The notes beneath the pieces are model-generated. The model was not told the DNA's origin. It made no database searches and saw nothing but the letters and a program-made list of their open reading frames with translations. Source: Chloroflexota bacterium (GTDB lineage: Bacteria; Chloroflexota; Dehalococcoidia; SHYB01). Taken from it: DNA of 49,595 nucleotides. Below, one piece after another: positions 47,260 through 49,595 of this stretch. The position numbers were made by a program, and so were the translations under genes. The stretch covers positions 1-49,595 of the forward strand of contig JACZVV010000007.1 of assembly GCA_022572465.1 (NCBI GenBank). The letters are read 5' to 3'. Within the stretch, counting starts at the first letter, position 1. The number at the start of each line of letters is the position of its first letter.

Positions 47260-47284
47260 GATGCAGCCACCTTTGCTTCTTCTG

Positions 47285-48328
47285 TCACCCCGTCGTCACG
47301 CCGTCCCACTCGGGCTTGGGGGAGCGGGCCATGAGCTCGGTCACCGCCTGCTCCGGCTCCATCCCCTCGAACAGCACCTTGTGGGTGTAGGTCGTGATGG
47401 GCATCTCCACGCCCAGGTCGGCGGCCATACGCAGCGCCGCTACCGTCGTGTCGACCCCCTCGGCGACGTTGCGCATGTTTCCAAGGATCGCCTTCAGCGG
47501 CCGGCCCTTGGCCAGCTGCTCGCCGACGTAGTAGTTGCGGCTCAGCCGGCTGCTGCACGTGGCGATGAGGTCGCCGAGGCAGGCCAGGCCAGCGAAGGTC
47601 AGCGGCCGAGCCCCGGCGGCGACGCCCAGGCGGGTGATCTCCACCAGGCCGCGGTTGATGAACGCCGCCTTGGCATTGTCGCCGAAGCCCAGGCCGTCGC
47701 TCATACCGGCGCCGATGGCGACGACGTTCTTCAGCGCGCCGCCGAGCTCGACGCCGATGACGTCGGTGTTGGTGTACGCCCGAAAGAGGGGCGACATCAC
47801 GACCTCCACGACCCGGGCTGCCGTCGGTTCGTCGGCCGCCGCAACGACGGTGGACGCCGGATGCCCGTCGACGATCTCCCGCGCCAGGTTCGGCCCTGAC
47901 AGCACGCAAATGTTGCGGCGCATCCCCTCGGTCAGCTCCTCGGCCAACACCTGGCTCATCCGCTTGGACGTGTCGCGCTCCAGGCCCTTGGTCGCGCTCA
48001 CGATCAGCATCGAATCGTCCAGGCGCTCGCGCACGGCCCGGACGTTCTCTCGAAGCGAGCGGGAGGGGACCGCGAACAGGACGATCCCCGCGCCGGCCAG
48101 CGCCTCCTCGGCCGACGCCGTGACCCGCATAGCGGGCGGGAAGTCGTAATCGGGCAGGCGCAGGACGTTCTGCCGGTCGCGCGCCAGGGTCTCCGCCTCG
48201 CCGGCCGTGCGAGCCCACAGCGTCACCGGGACGTCCCGCCGGGCCAGCACGATTCCCAGCGTCGTGCCCCAGGTGGTGGTGCCGATGATGGCGACCTTCG
48301 TCTCCGGCCCCGATGCGACCGCGCTCAT
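47285..48328 (-). CDS. gpsA: Glycerol-3-phosphate dehydrogenase [NAD(P)+]
   Basis: VAIIGTTTWGTTLGIVLARRDVPVTLWAR...VSATKGLERDTSKRMSQVL...VLSGPNLAREIVDGHPASTVVA...GGALKNVVAIGAGMSDGLGFGDNAKAAFINRGLVEITRLG. ATG at 48328. Confidence 0.96.
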   Translation of the reverse strand: MSAVASGPETKVAIIGTTTWGTTLGIVLARRDVPVTLWARTAGEAETLARDRQNVLRLPDYDFPPAMRVTASAEEALAGAGIVLFAVPSRSLRENVRAVRERLDDSMLIVSATKGLERDTSKRMSQVLAEELTEGMRRNICVLSGPNLAREIVDGHPASTVVAAADEPTAARVVEVVMSPLFRAYTNTDVIGVELGGALKNVVAIGAGMSDGLGFGDNAKAAFINRGLVEITRLGVAAGARPLTFAGLACLGDLIATCSSRLSRNYYVGEQLAKGRPLKAILGNMRNVAEGVDTTVAALRMAADLGVEMPITTYTHKVLFEGMEPEQAVTELMARSPKPEWDGVTTG

Positions 48329-48954
48329 CGTTTCGTTGGCTCCCGGACCTCGGCCGGTTGACCGAGACGTCGCTCCTCGCCCCGGGCCAGCCGCTGCATG
48401 TTGCCCCAATGCTGGAAATAGATCAGCGTGACGACGGCAACGGCGTAGCCGGCATACTCCCAGGGCCCGTGGCCTGTCGCCGCCAGCACCAGGAGCGCCA
48501 CCAGCCCGAACGTCGCCCCCGTCAGCGATCCCAGCGACACGTACCGCGTCAGGCCGATCACCAGAATACCGGCGCCGACGGCCCCGGCCGCCCACAACGG
48601 CGCCATGGCGAAGAGCCCGCCGAGGCCGGTGTTGACGCCCCGGCCGCCGGTGAAACGGATGAATACCGACCAGTTGTGCCCCGCGAACGCGGCGCCGGCC
48701 GCGAGCACTTCGACGTAGGTCGCGTCGCCCATCCCTCTGGCGATGAAGACGGCGGCTACGCCCTTGCCCAGGTCGAACGCGAAGACCACCGCGGCGGCCT
48801 TCACCCCGACCGTGCGCAGCACGTTGGTGGCGCCGATCTTCCCGCTGCCGTAGTCCCGGATGTCGATCCCTTTCAGCGCCTTCGCCATGATCAGTCCCAG
48901 CGGTATGGCGCCGATCAGGTAGCCCAACAGAACGGCCAGGACGTTGCCGATCAT
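48325..48954 (-). CDS. plsY: Glycerol-3-phosphate acyltransferase PlsY
   Basis: LLGYLIGAIPLGLIMAKALKGIDIRDYGSGKIGATNVLRTVGVKAAAVVFAFDLGKGVAAVFIA. Confidence 0.96.
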   Translation of the reverse strand: MIGNVLAVLLGYLIGAIPLGLIMAKALKGIDIRDYGSGKIGATNVLRTVGVKAAAVVFAFDLGKGVAAVFIARGMGDATYVEVLAAGAAFAGHNWSVFIRFTGGRGVNTGLGGLFAMAPLWAAGAVGAGILVIGLTRYVSLGSLTGATFGLVALLVLAATGHGPWEYAGYAVAVVTLIYFQHWGNMQRLARGEERRLGQPAEVREPTKR

Positions 48955-49595
48955 TCCTCGCCGCGCTTCCGAAAGACGAACTTCAAGGGCGTGCCGGTGA
49001 AGGCGAACATCTCCCGCAACCGGTTCTCGAGATATCGCCGGTACGAAAAATGCAGCAGCTTGGGATCGTTGACGAAGAACACGAACGTCGGCGGGTTCAC
49101 CTCCGCCTGCGTCACGTACAGAATGTGGAGACGGCGCCGGCCCACCATCCGGGGCAGATGGTCGCCAACGGCCCGCTCGATCACCTTATTGAGATCGCCG
49201 GTGCTGATGCGCAGGTTCCGCTGCTGATAGACTTGCTGAGCGGCGTCCATCAGCTGCCGCAGTCCTTCGGCCTTCGTCGCCGTGGTGTAGACGATCGGGA
49301 CGTAAGGCGCGAACCTGAACTGGTAGCGCAGGTGCTCCTCACAGGCCTCCTTGGTCAGATCCCGGCTTGGGGCCAGATCCCATTTGTTGACCACGAGGAC
49401 GAGCCCCTTATCGGCCTCCAGAACGTACCCGGCGACGTGGGCATCCTGGGCCGCTCCGAAATCCGAGGCGTCGAGCATCAGCAGCGCCACGTCCGACCGC
49501 TCGATGGCCCGCAAGGCCCGCAGCGTGCTGAACCGCTCGACCCCTCGCTCGATGCGCCCGCGCCGCCGGATCCCCGCCGTGTCGATGAGCGTGAC
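48951..49595 (-). CDS. der: Ribosome biogenesis GTPase Der, C-terminal part (partial at right edge)
   Basis: VTLIDTAGIRRRGRIERGVERFSTLRALRAIERSDVALLMLDAS...VNKWDLAPSR...KH-like domain to the end. The frame extends past the ORF-track limit 49514 to the window edge. Confidence 0.94.
   Translation of the reverse strand, partial: VTLIDTAGIRRRGRIERGVERFSTLRALRAIERSDVALLMLDASDFGAAQDAHVAGYVLEADKGLVLVVNKWDLAPSRDLTKEACEEHLRYQFRFAPYVPIVYTTATKAEGLRQLMDAAQQVYQQRNLRISTGDLNKVIERAVGDHLPRMVGRRRLHILYVTQAEVNPPTFVFFVNDPKLLHFSYRRYLENRLREMFAFTGTPLKFVFRKRGEE

Overview
GC-rich bacterial chromosomal window. Gene content and order suggest a Chloroflexota / SAR202-like Dehalococcoidia genome; this placement is inference only. 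Core blocks: a complete F-type ATP synthase operon on the minus strand (atpZ-like, B, E, F, H, A, G, D, C); menG-rex; pyrF, aroC, an aroK-aroB fusion and tgt; thrC with NIL-domain and MoaD/ThiS-like genes; yggS-proC-yggT; and der-plsY-gpsA at the right edge. Accessory blocks: three PF04909-type amidohydrolases, four enoyl-CoA hydratases, an acyl-CoA dehydrogenase, a FadB-like fusion, an acyl-CoA ligase, a PadR-arsM pair and an iron-binding ABC lipoprotein. Two tRNAs are present (Arg-CCG and Pro-TGG). Main points for follow-up: (1) a DExH helicase fused in frame to a DUF58 domain exactly where GC content changes sharply, possibly a chimeric contig junction; (2) a Rex-like operator overlapping a sigma70-type promoter ahead of menG-rex; (3) a dispersed and tandem hairpin repeat family (core GYSGCTGAGCSRC) with a compensatory stem change, sitting at gene 3' ends and forming the 3' end of tgt; (4) a low-GC, 612-aa protein with a PD-(D/E)XK-like and an RNase H-like nuclease signature next to a truncated gene remnant; (5) a terminator-like hairpin in the thrC leader; (6) a cysteine-rich PadR regulator overlapping arsM. 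All calls come from reading the sequence and supplied translations; no database searches or folding runs were possible.
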